64,000 nt of DNA from SIAQ01 sp963767835 (GTDB taxonomy: Bacteria > Planctomycetota > Planctomycetia > Gemmatales > Gemmataceae), in assembly GCA_963767835.1 (NCBI GenBank), contig CAVYFY010000019.1, positions 525,948-589,947 on the forward strand. The letters are read 5' to 3'. Below the pieces are notes generated by a model, which saw nothing but the letters and a program-made list of their open reading frames with translations, searched no databases and was not told the origin of the DNA. The translations under genes and the position numbers were made by a program. Positions 41,600-53,600 of this stretch are shown in pieces; the stretch's first letter is position 1; every line of letters begins with the position of its first letter.

Positions 41600-42385
41600 A
41601 TGCCGATCGAATCTGCAAACTACTGGTCCGCGACAAAGAATCCGTGGGCATGCATGCTGTTCGTGTTGCCTTTGCTGGCGGTCTATGAAATCGGTTTGTT
41701 CCTGACGCCCGCAGCCGGGCCGGAGGAATTGCGCAATGGGGCCGATGTTTGGCTGCGCTCGGCCCTGAGCAGTCTTGGCGTGTCGGCGACCTACGGGGCG
41801 CCGTGCCTGATCGTGGTCATTCTGCTAGCGTGGGTGCTGTTGGCCCGGCAAGGTTGGCCCAGCGATCGCGTCGGCGTCTGGATCGGCATGGCTGCGGAGA
41901 GCGCGGCCTATGCGTTTTTGCTCTTGGCGCTGAGCCAGGGACTTTGGCATTTGCTGTTGTGCGCCGACCATGTCCTGGGACAGTCGAGCCAGCGCCTCGC
42001 CCTGTTGCAATGGTCCGCCCGGACAGCGCGTTCGGCGCCGGAGCCGATGTGGGGCCAAATCGTCAGCTACCTCGGGGCCGGCATCTACGAGGAAACGCTG
42101 TTCCGCCTGATGCTGTTCGGCGGCTTGCTGCGAATCTTCGCCTGGTCGGAAGCGAGGCCATCGCTGCTGGGGATTGGGCTGGCAGCATTCGCATCGGCGC
42201 TGTTGTTCGCCGGCGCGCATCATCTCGGCTCCAACGGCGAGCCATTCAACGCCTACGTCCTGGCCTTTCGCACCTTCGCCGGTTTGTACTTCGCCTGGCT
42301 GTATCAGGTGCGCGGCTTCGGCATCGCGGTCGGAGCGCATGCGGGCTATGACGTGCTGGTGGGATTGATCCTGCAGCGGGCGTGA
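41600..42385 (+). CDS. CPBP-family intramembrane metalloprotease
   Basis: 261 residues, six or more helices. Conserved motifs: EEXXXR in YEETLFRLMLFGGLL (about residue 160), FAGAHHLGSNG and GFGIAVGAHAGYDV. These match the Abi/CAAX prenyl protease-type family of intramembrane proteases. Substrates unknown. Sits about 125 bases after the HD-GYP gene, separated by the palindrome. Confidence 0.88.
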   Translation: MPIESANYWSATKNPWACMLFVLPLLAVYEIGLFLTPAAGPEELRNGADVWLRSALSSLGVSATYGAPCLIVVILLAWVLLARQGWPSDRVGVWIGMAAESAAYAFLLLALSQGLWHLLLCADHVLGQSSQRLALLQWSARTARSAPEPMWGQIVSYLGAGIYEETLFRLMLFGGLLRIFAWSEARPSLLGIGLAAFASALLFAGAHHLGSNGEPFNAYVLAFRTFAGLYFAWLYQVRGFGIAVGAHAGYDVLVGLILQRA

Positions 42386-42428
42386 GGCGGCTATTGCTTT
42401 ACACTCTCCAAAATCTTCTGCGCAATGT

Positions 42429-42457
42429 TTGACAATCACCTCGCGACCGGTTAGGGT
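42429..42457 (+). promoter_or_regulatory. Possible promoter of the gene at 42548
   Basis: TTGACA at 42429-42434 and TAGGGT at 42452-42457, 17-base spacer, 90 bases upstream of the ATG. Confidence 0.3.
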
Positions 42458-42547
42458 AGCCGATGGTATGCTGGCGAAAGTTAAACCTCCACCGGTCATA
42501 CTTCCTCTGCAGCGCGACACGGCATAAATATTGTTCGGGCTGGAAAC

Positions 42548-42979
42548 ATGACGCAATGGGTGTGGAACGATGCATGGGTTCTGACGGCGATCTCATTTGT
42601 TCACAAGAGAGGCGGCGCGACGCTCGCCGAGATCATCGGTGCCGCTGACGTGATCAATCACGCCATCCCGACCGCCCGAGAGCTATCGCGTGCCTTTTCC
42701 CGCCTGGTCGATTGTGGCATCGTTCAGGTTAAGTGTGACCGATATTTGTTGACTCGCAACCGGCAACGCGCTGTCAAGATGGCTCTCGCGGGCAAGGGCG
42801 GCCTGTTCACCAAAGTTGACAAGTGCTTCGAGTGGCTGAAAGGTGCCGCCCTTGAGAAGGTCCAATCAACAGGGATAATTGTTACGGACTCTGAGGTCCG
42901 AGCAGCGTATGAAACCTACGTCGCGTCCCTGCCAGCTTGGTATCATCCAAGAAGTCATCTTTCGCCACGCGAAGACTGA
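42548..42979 (+). CDS. Hypothetical winged-helix-like protein
   Basis: 143 residues. WVLTAISFVHKRGGATLAEI, then AIPTARELSRAFSRLVDCGI and VKCDRYLLTRNRQRAVKM, read like a small winged helix-turn-helix with a hairpin wing. The C-terminus (YETYVASLPAWYHPRSHLSP) is undefined. No partner gene. Base use and frame integrity support a real gene. Confidence 0.6.
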   Translation: MTQWVWNDAWVLTAISFVHKRGGATLAEIIGAADVINHAIPTARELSRAFSRLVDCGIVQVKCDRYLLTRNRQRAVKMALAGKGGLFTKVDKCFEWLKGAALEKVQSTGIIVTDSEVRAAYETYVASLPAWYHPRSHLSPRED

Positions 42980-42997
42980 TTTTTCCCACAGCCCAAT

Positions 42998-43285
42998 TTA
43001 TACCGGAAACAGGTTGCGATTCGCCATCACCGGGTTCCACGGCCGAATGGCGTAAGACACGAAAATGCCCGCCTGGTTGAATGGGTCCGCTTTGAGAAAA
43101 GCCTCCGCTTCTTCCTTGCTGCCGGCTTCGTAGATGATGAGCGCGCCAGAATCGTCGGTGAACGGGCCGGTCGCGGCGAGTTGGCCGTTGTCGATCAGGC
43201 TCTTCAGATACTGCCGATGCGTGGGCCGCAGCTCGGCGATCTTGGCCTTGTCCTGCACGTATTCGATAATGGCGGCGAATTTCAT
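42998..43285 (-). CDS. YciI-family protein
   Basis: 95 residues from MKFAAIIEYV at 43285 (GAGG upstream). YciI/YCII fold features: HRQYLKSLIDNGQLAATGPF, TDDSGALIIYEAGSKEEAEA and DPFNQAGIFVSYAIRPWNPV, including the conserved His and Asp. Function of the family is poorly known. Starts seven bases after the DUF6580 gene stop, so probably cotranscribed. Confidence 0.88.
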   Translation of the reverse strand: MKFAAIIEYVQDKAKIAELRPTHRQYLKSLIDNGQLAATGPFTDDSGALIIYEAGSKEEAEAFLKADPFNQAGIFVSYAIRPWNPVMANRNLFPV

Positions 43286-43292
43286 GTCAACC

Positions 43293-43979
43293 TCACGTGC
43301 TCGCAACCGACGCCGTAATGCGACGCGCGGTCAGCTTCGCGTACACCCAGAAATAAGCGACCGAAAAAACCACGTCCCCCACGCACGTCCAGAATAGCGA
43401 GAGGCGCAAGTCCGTGAACAGCATGAATGGGTGATTCACGAACGGCAATTCACCCTGATAGAATGGCAGCGCCAACCAAAAACAGGTGATGAGTCCATTC
43501 AGATCGCGCGAATAGCGATACGGGTCGGGAAGCTGATCGTAGCCCATCTCCAACGGCTGGAAGAGCCAGGAGCAGAAATTGGTTACGATGAAAAATTGCA
43601 ATCCCCCCAAAAGCGCGGCCAGCACGACATCCCGCAACGAGCTCCGTGTGCAGAGCCACCGCCCGATCAGGACGTAGCCCATGAACGCGCCGTAGACATA
43701 CACCCGCGACAGATGGCCGAGCGAGTACATGGGGTCAAAGCCCGTGAGCACCCAAAGGCAGAGATCGCTGCCGATCATGATACCGAGCGGCAGGACGTAT
43801 GCATGCCAGGAGCGCAAGCGAGCGCCGCCGAAGATGCCCAGGGCGCCGATGCCGGAAAAATTCGGCGGATGCGGCACAACGCGCAGCACGGCCGCGAGGA
43901 AGCCCGCGAGGAGGGCGACTCCCAGTGCCACGGGGCGCATCGGCGTTTCTTCTTCATGCGATGATCGTTCGGTTTCCAT
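43293..43979 (-). CDS. DUF6580-type integral membrane protein
   Basis: About 228 residues from METERSSHEE at 43979; MRPVALGVAL at 43940 is an alternative. Six hydrophobic segments. NFSGIGALGIFGGARLR near the start and LFWTCVGDVVFSVAYFWVYA near the end, plus TNFCSWLFQP, match the DUF6580 family of putative substrate-binding membrane components. Cargo unknown. Confidence 0.75.
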   Translation of the reverse strand: METERSSHEEETPMRPVALGVALLAGFLAAVLRVVPHPPNFSGIGALGIFGGARLRSWHAYVLPLGIMIGSDLCLWVLTGFDPMYSLGHLSRVYVYGAFMGYVLIGRWLCTRSSLRDVVLAALLGGLQFFIVTNFCSWLFQPLEMGYDQLPDPYRYSRDLNGLITCFWLALPFYQGELPFVNHPFMLFTDLRLSLFWTCVGDVVFSVAYFWVYAKLTARRITASVAST

Positions 43980-44233
43980 GAGCGGTGGTTCCAGCAGTAG
44001 TTTTGATGACTCTATCATAGCCCGGGCGCAGCGAACGCACACCCGGCATAGTCGGCATGATCGTTCCATCCCATTTTCGAAGCCGCGTAATTTAGGCAAA
44101 TTAGTCCATCGTTTTCCGGCAATATCATTTATAATGACCGGTGCCCTTCACCCCCGCCCCTCTCCCCCGGTGGGGCGAGGGGGGAATATGGCCGCCGCCC
44201 CACGTCCTTTGCGATTCTCGCAGGAGCAAGGTG

Positions 44234-47200
44234 ATGCTGCGCTACGTCTTCATCCTGGCCGCCGTTCTGGGCAGTTTCAGCCTCGCCGCGGTCGCGCAAA
44301 CGCAGCCGGACAAGAAAGCCGACGCCAAGGGCAAGGAAGAAGCCAAGGGCAAGGCGAAAGACACTTCAGGCAAAGTTCCGCTCGACAAGCTCAAGCTTCC
44401 CAAGGATTCGATCATCGTCGTCGTCGAGGATTGGCTCGATGCCCAGGGATTGTTCCCGCGGACGGCAATCATGGATTACGACGAATATCTGGCGCTGCGC
44501 GAGCGGATCAAGATGCTGGAGCAGCAGCTCAAGGGGAACCGCAAGACGCCGTTCTCGTGCAAACTGCACGGCAAGCTGGAGGACGACCTCCTCATCTGCC
44601 GGGCCGAGTTTCTTTTTTCGACCGAACAGCCGAAAACGGTGGTGCCGCTCGGACTTCTTGGCGGGCATTTGCTCGGCGTGGGGGAGTTGGACGGGAAGGC
44701 GCCGATTTTGGAAGTGACTGACGACGGCTTCAGTGCCCGGGTGCAAAAGGAGGGGGACCATCAGCTCATTCTGAATTTTCGCGTGCCGGCCACGGTGAAG
44801 AAATCAACGACGGGCGGGATCGAGCGCGGCGTCAAGCTCGGCCTGGCGGAGACGGCCGTCACGATTCTGAGCCTGGAATTGCCGGCCAATGTCAAGGAGT
44901 TGCGCTGCAACGAGGCGCTGGAAAGGACCAAAACGCCCGGCCGCTGGCTGATCGGTCTGGAGAAGAGCAAGGGGCTGAGCCTGGCGTGGAAGGAGCCGGC
45001 GCCGCTGTCGGGGAATGCGGCTCCCAAGGCGGAAGGACAGATCGCAGTGCGCATCGACGACAAGGACGTAAACATTTCCGCCAAGCTGTTCTTGCAGGAT
45101 CCGCGCTTGCAAACGAAGGACTGGCGCATCGTCGTGCCGCCGAGCGCGAAGGTGGAGGTGGAGGCGCCGGCGAGCGGATTGACGTATGAGTTGCTGCCGC
45201 CGGACGGGAAAGGCTTTTACACGTTGAAGACGTCGGAGGCGACGGCGGAGCGTTGGCTGGTGACGGTGTCGTTGAGTGTGCCGCGTCCCAATCCGGGACC
45301 GCGCGTGCCGATTGGGCCGTTGCAGGTGCTTGGCGCGCAGCAGACCGGCACGATCACGGTGACGATGCCGGCCAATGTCAGCTTCGGGCAACGTCTCGTG
45401 TTCACGCGCACCGACGCGCTCCGCCAGCTCAAGAATTTCGAGACCGAGGCGGTTTTCGAATACATCCTCGACAAGACTCCCAAGGCCACGCCGAATCCGA
45501 AGGCGCCGCTCGAAGTGGAATGGCGCTTTGACAAAAATCAGGCGAAAACCGAGGTCGAGCACCTCGTAAAGTTGCGGGCCGTCAATCAGGGCTGGGAGAT
45601 CGATACGACCACGCGCATCAAGGTCACCGCGTTGTTCTCGGCCGTCAACGCCGTCGATATTAAGCTTCCGCTCCCCTACCCGCGCGGCGTGTCGGTGCTG
45701 GGCACGGCAACGCCGGGAATGGCGTTTCCCGCCGGTCTGCCGTGGCCCGGCCTGGCGAAAACGTTCGGCATGCCGGGAACGTACGCCGGCTCGGAAGATT
45801 TCACCGTTTTCGAAGAAGGCAATCCCAATCCGCTGAAGCCGGCGCTGCCGGGCCCGACCGGGAAGACTCGCGTGATGTGGGAACGCGGACCGGCCAAGCA
45901 GATGACGCTGGTGCTGACGAGTACGTATCGCGTGCCGATGGCAAGCCGCCGCATCCGCATGGAGTTGCCGCGCCCGCTGAACACGCAGGACCGCGGGACC
46001 AAGGTGTCGATTCAGGCGGATGACCGTGTGGAGTTATTGTACGGACCGCTCGGCGCCGAGGAGCCGGTGCCCGATCGGGACCGCTTCGAGCAAAGCTACG
46101 ATCAAACCCCGAGCATCGTCGAACTGGCCTGGCGGCCCTTCCAGCGCGAGTCCGTGGCCCAGGCCACCATCGACATTGATCTGCATGAACATTCGGCCCA
46201 GATTGAGCAAGCGCTCCGCTTTCCGCGCCTGCGCTCGGCTGCGGCAAGCGACATCAAGAATCCACTCATCGAGCTTGCAGTCCCGCCCGGCATCGACAAG
46301 GTAAGCGCAATTTCCGGGGGACAGATCACCAGCCATGATCGTGTTCGCCACAAGGCCTGGCTGCGCCCCGCCGCCGACAACGGGCACGTCGATGTCGTCT
46401 TGCAATACGACCTTGCGGTAATGGACAAACGGCTCACTGTCACGCCGATTTGGCCGGCCGAGGTCTCCCAGAAGGAGGTCAAAGTGCGCGTCTGGGTGCC
46501 GGCCGGCGTGCAAACACGCCTCAGTGCGGACACCGTGCGTGGCGGCGTTTGGAAAGAGCGCAGCATCGAAGCCGTGCAGGCGAAGAAGCACTTCCCGTCG
46601 CTGGTGCTCGTCGGCCAGGATGCGAACTTGCCGCTCGTGCTGGAGATGGACGAAGCAGCCGCGAGCTCGCTGGCCGTTTTCCTGGCGGACCGGGCCTTGA
46701 TCCAGGTGCAGACGGCGGAGGATGGCAGCCAGCATGTTCAGGCCCGCTATCTGATCCGCAAGCTGAATGCGGCCTCGGTGGACATTGAGCTGCCGCTGCC
46801 CCTGGCGCGCTTCCGTGATCGGCCAACGTTCAAGCTGGGAGCCGATGCGCTGCACCAGTGGAAGGTTGCCGATGCGAGCGAAAAGGTGTTGCGCGTGCAA
46901 TTGCATCCCGATCAGGTGAAGTTGCCGGCCCTTTTCGAGATCAGCTATACGATTCCGGCGGAAGCGTTGGACCGCAACAGCTTCTGGCGGACAACGCTGT
47001 ACGCGCCGATCCTTCGCTCGGAAGTGGTGATCGGGCAGATGCGCTGGCAGCTGAGCGTGCCGACGCCACAGATTGCTGCCGCGCTGGGGCGGAACAGCCA
47101 AGCCGACGTGCAATGGAGCTTGCAGGGCTGGCTGCCGACGCCGGAGCCAAGCGTGACGGCAGGCGAACTGGAAGGCTGGCTGACGGGCAAGGAACCAACG

Positions 47201-47674
47201 CAGGCCAACGGAGCGGTGACGTTTGCGTTTTCGAATGTCAGCCTGACGCCGGAAACCGTCTATCATCTGCCGCGGCAAGGGTGGCTGCTGGGGTGTTCGG
47301 GATTATTTCTTATTGTCGGATTGGGAACGTATCTGGCCGGCCTGCCGCGCTGGCTGGCCGGAGTGACGGTCGGCGTGGTCGGCATCGGCGCCGCGGTATT
47401 TGCCGTGATGTGTCCCGCGGCGGTTGCGCCGGTGCTGTTCGGGATGCAGCCGGGCGCGGTGTTGCTGATCGTTTGCATTGGCGTGCACTTATTGTTGCAG
47501 GAGAAGTATCGTCGCCAGCTTGTTTTCCTGCCGGGCTTCACGCGCGTCAAGCCGACCTCGACCATGATGCGAACCGGGTCCGGGCAACGTCCGCGTGAGG
47601 CGTCCACGGTGGACGCCCCGCCCGGCATTCTGGAGTCGGCAGGCAAGTCTCCCAGCTCGCAAACGGGGTCGTGA
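44234..47674 (+). CDS. Giant envelope protein 1, unknown function
   Basis: 1,146 residues. Start ATG at 44234 with AGGAG and AAGG upstream; begins with a signal peptide (MLRYVFILAAVLGSFSLAAV AQ). A Lys/Ala-rich linker follows, then a long run of beta-rich segments, among them AEFLFSTEQPKTVVPLGLLG ... GELDG ... GDHQLILNFRVP. The end holds a cluster of membrane helices (GWLLGCSGLFLIVGLGTYLA, WLAGVTVGVVGIGAAVFAVM, GAVLLIVCIGVHLLLQ) and a short tail. Thus most of it is probably outside the membrane and anchored at the C-terminus. It ends three bases before giant protein 2, a likely two-gene operon. No known family is recognised. Confidence 0.85.
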   Translation: MLRYVFILAAVLGSFSLAAVAQTQPDKKADAKGKEEAKGKAKDTSGKVPLDKLKLPKDSIIVVVEDWLDAQGLFPRTAIMDYDEYLALRERIKMLEQQLKGNRKTPFSCKLHGKLEDDLLICRAEFLFSTEQPKTVVPLGLLGGHLLGVGELDGKAPILEVTDDGFSARVQKEGDHQLILNFRVPATVKKSTTGGIERGVKLGLAETAVTILSLELPANVKELRCNEALERTKTPGRWLIGLEKSKGLSLAWKEPAPLSGNAAPKAEGQIAVRIDDKDVNISAKLFLQDPRLQTKDWRIVVPPSAKVEVEAPASGLTYELLPPDGKGFYTLKTSEATAERWLVTVSLSVPRPNPGPRVPIGPLQVLGAQQTGTITVTMPANVSFGQRLVFTRTDALRQLKNFETEAVFEYILDKTPKATPNPKAPLEVEWRFDKNQAKTEVEHLVKLRAVNQGWEIDTTTRIKVTALFSAVNAVDIKLPLPYPRGVSVLGTATPGMAFPAGLPWPGLAKTFGMPGTYAGSEDFTVFEEGNPNPLKPALPGPTGKTRVMWERGPAKQMTLVLTSTYRVPMASRRIRMELPRPLNTQDRGTKVSIQADDRVELLYGPLGAEEPVPDRDRFEQSYDQTPSIVELAWRPFQRESVAQATIDIDLHEHSAQIEQALRFPRLRSAAASDIKNPLIELAVPPGIDKVSAISGGQITSHDRVRHKAWLRPAADNGHVDVVLQYDLAVMDKRLTVTPIWPAEVSQKEVKVRVWVPAGVQTRLSADTVRGGVWKERSIEAVQAKKHFPSLVLVGQDANLPLVLEMDEAAASSLAVFLADRALIQVQTAEDGSQHVQARYLIRKLNAASVDIELPLPLARFRDRPTFKLGADALHQWKVADASEKVLRVQLHPDQVKLPALFEISYTIPAEALDRNSFWRTTLYAPILRSEVVIGQMRWQLSVPTPQIAAALGRNSQADVQWSLQGWLPTPEPSVTAGELEGWLTGKEPTQANGAVTFAFSNVSLTPETVYHLPRQGWLLGCSGLFLIVGLGTYLAGLPRWLAGVTVGVVGIGAAVFAVMCPAAVAPVLFGMQPGAVLLIVCIGVHLLLQEKYRRQLVFLPGFTRVKPTSTMMRTGSGQRPREASTVDAPPGILESAGKSPSSQTGS

Positions 47675-47677
47675 TCG

Positions 47678-50600
47678 ATGCGCTGTGCCAATTGGACCGA
47701 TCCGAGCGCACCGCCCCCTTGCCGCCAAGGCTGGCCCGCCAAGCGTCTTGGCGCGAGCCTGATGCTCCTGCTGGTTGCCGGCGCGTTTCTGTTTGCGCAG
47801 CCCGGGGACGATGACGCGCCCCTGTCGATCCAGCGGCTCATGATCCCCCCCGCACGGCTCGCCCGGGAAATGGAAAAAGTCCAGCAGGGCACGCTCGTCC
47901 TGGTGCCCCTGCCGGAGTTTGACGCCAATCTGGAGCGGGCACTGCAAGCGCTCAAGGCCCGTCGCATCAAGCCACGGTTGTTGAGCAGCCACTACAGCGC
48001 GGAGCTCGTCGATCGTTCGCTGACCAACGGCAGCGGCCAATGGCTGGTCCACCACGCCGGCTCCTCGGCCGCCGTCTTGTCAATCGATCCGTTGAACCTC
48101 GCGCTGACGCGCTTGAAGTGGGAGGCGGGCGACGAGGCTCTCCTGGCTGAATTCGGTCCCCGCACGCTCGGCCTGCTCGTGCCTGCTGGGAACAACTCGA
48201 GTTGCCTGTTCGACTGGAGCGCCCGCGGCACGCCGACCAATGACGGGCTCGTGTTCAACCTGCTCGTTCCGCCCTGCCCCATCGTTACTTTGGAGTTGAA
48301 ACTCCCCGCCGATTACTGGCTGTCCTCGTCGAAGCAGAGCGTCGTCGTCACCGGCCCGCATGACGCGGGATCGGCAAGCCTGCGCCTGTGGAAACTGCAA
48401 GCCACGGGGCCGACGCAGCTGGAGATCAACGTGCGCAAAATCGCGGAGCCGAAAGGGCCGGGGCCAACGATTTTTGCGAAGGTGCAAAGCGTACAGCAGC
48501 TGGCCGCTGACCGGGTGCGGGTCGAGCACGACTTTCAAATCGATGTCCTGCACGGCAGCCTGCGTCAGCTGGTTCTCCATGGCGACGCGGCCCTTGAGCC
48601 GATCGAAGTGTCGCTGAAAACCGGCGGCGATGTGAAGAGCTGGCAGTGGAAGGAATTGCCCGCGAAGAAAGACGCCAAGAGCAAGGACCTGCCGCCGCTG
48701 GGCGCGTTGACGATCCATTTTCGCCAGCCGGTGCAGGGCAAGATCCAGGGGTTGCGCGTCCGCAGCCTGGCGCCGCGCCCTTCCGGCTTGCTCTGGACCA
48801 GTCCGGCCCTGCGCGTGGAGCGATCCATCTCGCGCGGTGAAACGCTGGCCCTGCATGTGCCCGCCGATCTTCCCCTGGGTAAATGGAGCCCTGGATCATT
48901 CCAGCTCACGGGGCTCGCCACGGATATCGATGGGACGCAGATTCTCTCGCTCGCAGAAACCGCCTCGACCGCGGCGGCATCGCGCCGGCCCGCCCTGACC
49001 CTCCCAGCGAAGGGCCTCGACATCGCTGCCACCGAGCACTACCACTGGCACGTCACGCCGCGCCGGTCCGAATTGAATGCGGAACTTCATTTCGCCGCGG
49101 CGCGTGGCCATCTTCTTGAGCTTCCCATCAAGCTGCCGACGGGATTGGGCTACCAGATCGAAGTGCTCGAGCTCAGCCCACCCGAGTTGCTGCGCGGCTG
49201 GCATCCCAGCGGCGACTTCGTCGTCGTCGAGCTGAAAAAGCCGCTCACGCCGGGGAAAAAGATCATCGTGAAAATACAGCTCCGCGCTCCATTCCGCGAC
49301 ATCGTCACCTCCAGTCGCGACCTGGTTTTCCCGGCATTGCAGATGATCGACGGCGTCAAACGCGAAGGCACGTTAACGGTCACCCTCGATCCAAGCTTGC
49401 AAGGCCAGATGCTTGATGCGTCAGCCCCGCTGGCGTCGGCTTCTGGGCAGGCGAATGGGACGCCGACGTGGCGTTTGAGTTTCCGCGGCCAGGGACTTAA
49501 AGCGCTGATGCGCGTGGCGCCGGCGCCGGTCCTGGTGCGCTGCGCGGCAACCATACGGTCACGCTTTCCGACCAGGAGTCGGCCTTGCGCTTTCGCTGGG
49601 AAGCGGAGCCGCTGGCCGGGCGCCGGGATTCCTGGACTTCCGCACAGCGCCGGGATTCTCCCCAACCTGGAAGATCACCACCGAGGACGGTGGGTTGCGG
49701 GTTCATCGCTGGGAACGGCTCGGCACTCCCCAATTCGGAGCGGCGCAAGCGCTGGCGGGGGCGTTGCTCGAACCGGCATTGCCGCGCGGCACGCGCCTGG
49801 CGCTTCCATCTGGCGGAGCCGCTTCGCAAAAAGGGGATTTTAACGCTCGAGGCCGTCGTGCCCGGCGGTGTGATGGAAGAATCACGGCGTCGCTATTCGA
49901 TCCCTCTCATGGTCCCCGTTCCAAGCGCCGGCCTCGAGCAAGAGATGCGGGTGGATTCGATGCTGGAGCCAATCGACGCCTACGCCAGCAGCGATGCGCT
50001 CACAATGTATTCCTCTTCGGGAACAAGAAAAACGTCGCTGCGGCTTGAATATCAGCCAAAAGTCGGCTCAATGCAACCCACTCCGCCCAACCTCGTCGTG
50101 TGGACGCAACCGCAGAAACACGCCAACTCCCCGACCGTTCGCTGCGATCAGGCTTGCATCACCACCATGGTCCGCCGCGACGGCAGCGTGCTGAGGCGCA
50201 TCGCCTTTCGCCTCTGGCACTGGCAGGAACCCACGCTCGATTTGCAGCTCTTGCCCGGCTCGGCAATCGTCGCCGTCAAGCTGAACGATCGCTGGCTCGA
50301 CCAACAAGACATGAAGGTGGACGGCGACGGCGCACGTTCAATTCTGCCCTTCGACCAGAACGTCAATTACACGCGCTATGAAATCTACGTGCGCTCCACG
50401 CCGACGCAGTTAGTGCCGGGCCTGTTGCGGGTGGACGCGCCCGTGTTCACCTGGCCGGTCGAGCCGCTGGATTTGCAACGCCGCCTGTGCCTGGAGAGCG
50501 GCTGGATGCCCTTCGATCGCGAAGCGGTGTCGCCTGTCGGCGTGCCCGCCGCGATCGCCGATCCATCCGACGCGATGCACTGGCCAAGAAGGCTATGGAA

Positions 50601-53600
50601 ATTCACCCAGGCCTGGCTTCCTTGGGACTCGCCACCGGATCTACTCGATCAATTATCGACGCAGCGCTCGGTCGTGCTGCGCCGAAAAGCAATTTCGCGA
50701 CGCCGGCGACGGCAAAGCAGTCAAGCTCGGCGAGGCGCTCGAACAACTCGCCATGACGCAACTCAAGGATTTACCGCTCGTCCTCGATCGCGTGGCGCTG
50801 GCTTCCCTCGGTTTGAAGGCGGAAACGATGATCCCGGCGGCGGCGCTCGGGCCACAGGGTCGGCCCTTCTGGGAAAGCATCGGCCTGGTTTACGAGCCGT
50901 GCCCGAGCGGGGCCCTCTTGACGACGCCGCGCCGTCTGCAGCGATTGAAAATGGGCGAATTCGATCCGGCCATCCGCGAGGCGATCCTGCATGGCTGTGA
51001 TGCATCGAATGCGTTTGTCCTGGTCCCCGCCTGGTTGCGGCTGCCGCCTGGCGATGCTGATTTGCTCGGCGGCGTGCCCGCATGGAGCGCGGACGATGAC
51101 GGGGAAATCCCGGAGTTGACCGAATGGGACGTGCTGCCCAGCAGCGGCGCTGCCGACGCCATTTGCGTTTTCGAACCGACGGTCGCGCGCATCTCAAGCG
51201 TTTTGCTGGCGGCACTGGCGGGGTTACTCCTCTGGAAGATTCAGCGCATCACGACGCCGATCGTCTGCTTCCGCGCCGATGTGCCAATGCTGACCGGCGG
51301 CGTTCTGGCCATGCTGTGGTGGCCGGCAACCATCCGCGAATTTGTCGCGCTGCCGATCGTCGCCGTTCTCATCGTCAGCCTGCTCGCCTGCCTGATTCGG
51401 CTTTTGCGCATCAAGGAAAGCAATAATCGCACGGGCGGATCGACGATCATCAAGGCGGCGGCAAAGGGTGTTGCACTGTCGCTGCTATTGCTGGGTTTCA
51501 CGTGGGCGCTTGCCGCGCAGCCGCTAACCCCGCGCACTTACTCAGTCTTCATCCTTGATGGCAAGAAGCCTGCCGCGCTGGTCCCGCCCGAATTGCTCAC
51601 CAGGCTCGACAAGTTGCAACCGGCGCCTGAGGCTCAAGGCGCCGTGATCGTGCAGGCCAGGTATGCCGGGAAGGTCAAGGAGGGGCTGGCGAAGTTTGAC
51701 GTGGAATATCTGATCCACAGCGGCAAGGACGCGGAACTCATGATTCCGCTCGCCGGCGTTCAGGTGCAGGAAGGAGCGTTCCTGGACGGGGTCCCGGTTT
51801 TCCCCGCGCCGCATAAAACCGGGTACTCCCTGCCCATCAAAGGGACTGGAGCGCATCACTTGCGCATGTCCTTCACGGTGCGCGTCGGCAGCGTCAACGA
51901 GCATTTCGATCTGAAATTCGCAATTCCCAGGGTCGTGCAAAGTTCGATGCAAATGGAATGGTCCACGCCGGTACAGGGGCTGACGTGCCCGCATTGTTGG
52001 GGCGAAGAGAATCGAACGGTGGATGGTCGGCAGGCGGTGCGGGAATGGCAGGCCCAGCTGGGCGGCGAGAATGCCGTGCAATTGCGCTGGACGAACCTGG
52101 GCACGCTGCCGACGCCGAAGATGATTGAGGTCAGAGAGGCTCACTTCTGGGACCTGCGGCCCGCTTCCGGCGCGCTTTCCAGCGTGCTGCATTATTCGGT
52201 TGGCGCGGGCACGCTGACGCAAATTGCTGTTGGGTTGCCCGAGGCGTTGCACGTGCGCGGGGTCGAGGCGACCGCGCTGACGCCGACATCCGCCGCGCCG
52301 CTCTTGATCAGGAATTGGCAGGTTCTCGGCAAAGGGGGGCAGCGCCGGTTGATGATCGAGCTGGCCCAGCCCTGCAGCGGCGTCATTGCCGTCCACCTCG
52401 ATCTTGTGCCGCTGCTTGCCCTGCGCGAGCGCAAGCTGCGCCTGCCGCTGCCGGCGCCCTTGCAAGGAAAATCGCTTGCCGGCCTGTTCGGTTATCGCCT
52501 TGACGCCGACGAGAACCCCAGCGCCCAGGACCTCGCGGTGCAGAGCATCAGCGCCGAAGAATTCGAGCTGCTCTGGAAGAAAGCGGGCGGCGCGCCGGTG
52601 GTGCAAGCGTCGCGGGCATTTCGGTTCCAGCGCAAATCGGCACAGGCAGGCCTGGAGATCGACCTGCGCGGCGATTCCCGCCAGGCACAGTTCCACCTGC
52701 AATGGGGCCTCGATCTGCACCACGCCGATCTTGTAGGTAGTGTTACCTTTCGGAGTGCCCGCGAGAATCTGATGATTCTGGAGTTCTTTGTCGATCCGGG
52801 CCTATCGTTGACCGATGTTGCCGGCGTCGATGTCCAGCGCTGGCATTTGCAGGACTCGCTGCTGCAGGTCTGGTTGCGTCAGCCGCGTAAAGAGACCAAG
52901 GTCGATTTGGTCGGCTCGCGATCGCTGCCGTACAAGAACGATCCTGCCGCTAAGCGCTCGTTAACGTTGCCGCGTGTTCATCCCGTCGGCGTGCAGATTG
53001 TGCAGGCGGACCTGGAGCTTCGCCCCGCCGCCGGGATTCGAGTCGAGCACGAGCTGGTGCGCCGGCTCAGCGCTCCCTACGCTCCTCAGGTGAGCATGCG
53101 TTCAGAGGTCAAGCCGCCCGAGGCGGAGGTTTTGACCAAGATCGAGGGGACGCCGCAAGGCGTAGAGATCGACAGCAGTATCTATGTGGCGACCGACCGC
53201 GGTCGTCTGCCGGGCCTGATGATTGAGTTGAAGGATTGGCCGGGGCAGGCGCCAGTGCTCGACGCGCCCGGTGCAACGGTCCGGCGAACTGTCGAACCGA
53301 AGAGCGGGAAGTTGAACTGGGCCATTCAGTATCCGCCGGGATTGCCGCAGGTGGTCGTCATGAAGGTGCGTGGGCGGACTGACAAGGACCAGCAGGGCCG
53401 CCTGGCCATGCCCGCGCTACATCTGGACGGCGCCAGGATCGGCCACGCCTGGGTCGCCTGGAAAGAGGTGGAATTGCAAAGCGCTCTCAAGAAACTTGCC
53501 GGTCAGCGCGGTGTGAAGGAGAAAATCCTCAGGCTAACGAGCGCCGATTGGCTGCGCGAATCGCCTGCCTGGCAATGCGCCGACGCTGTCGGTCCCCTGC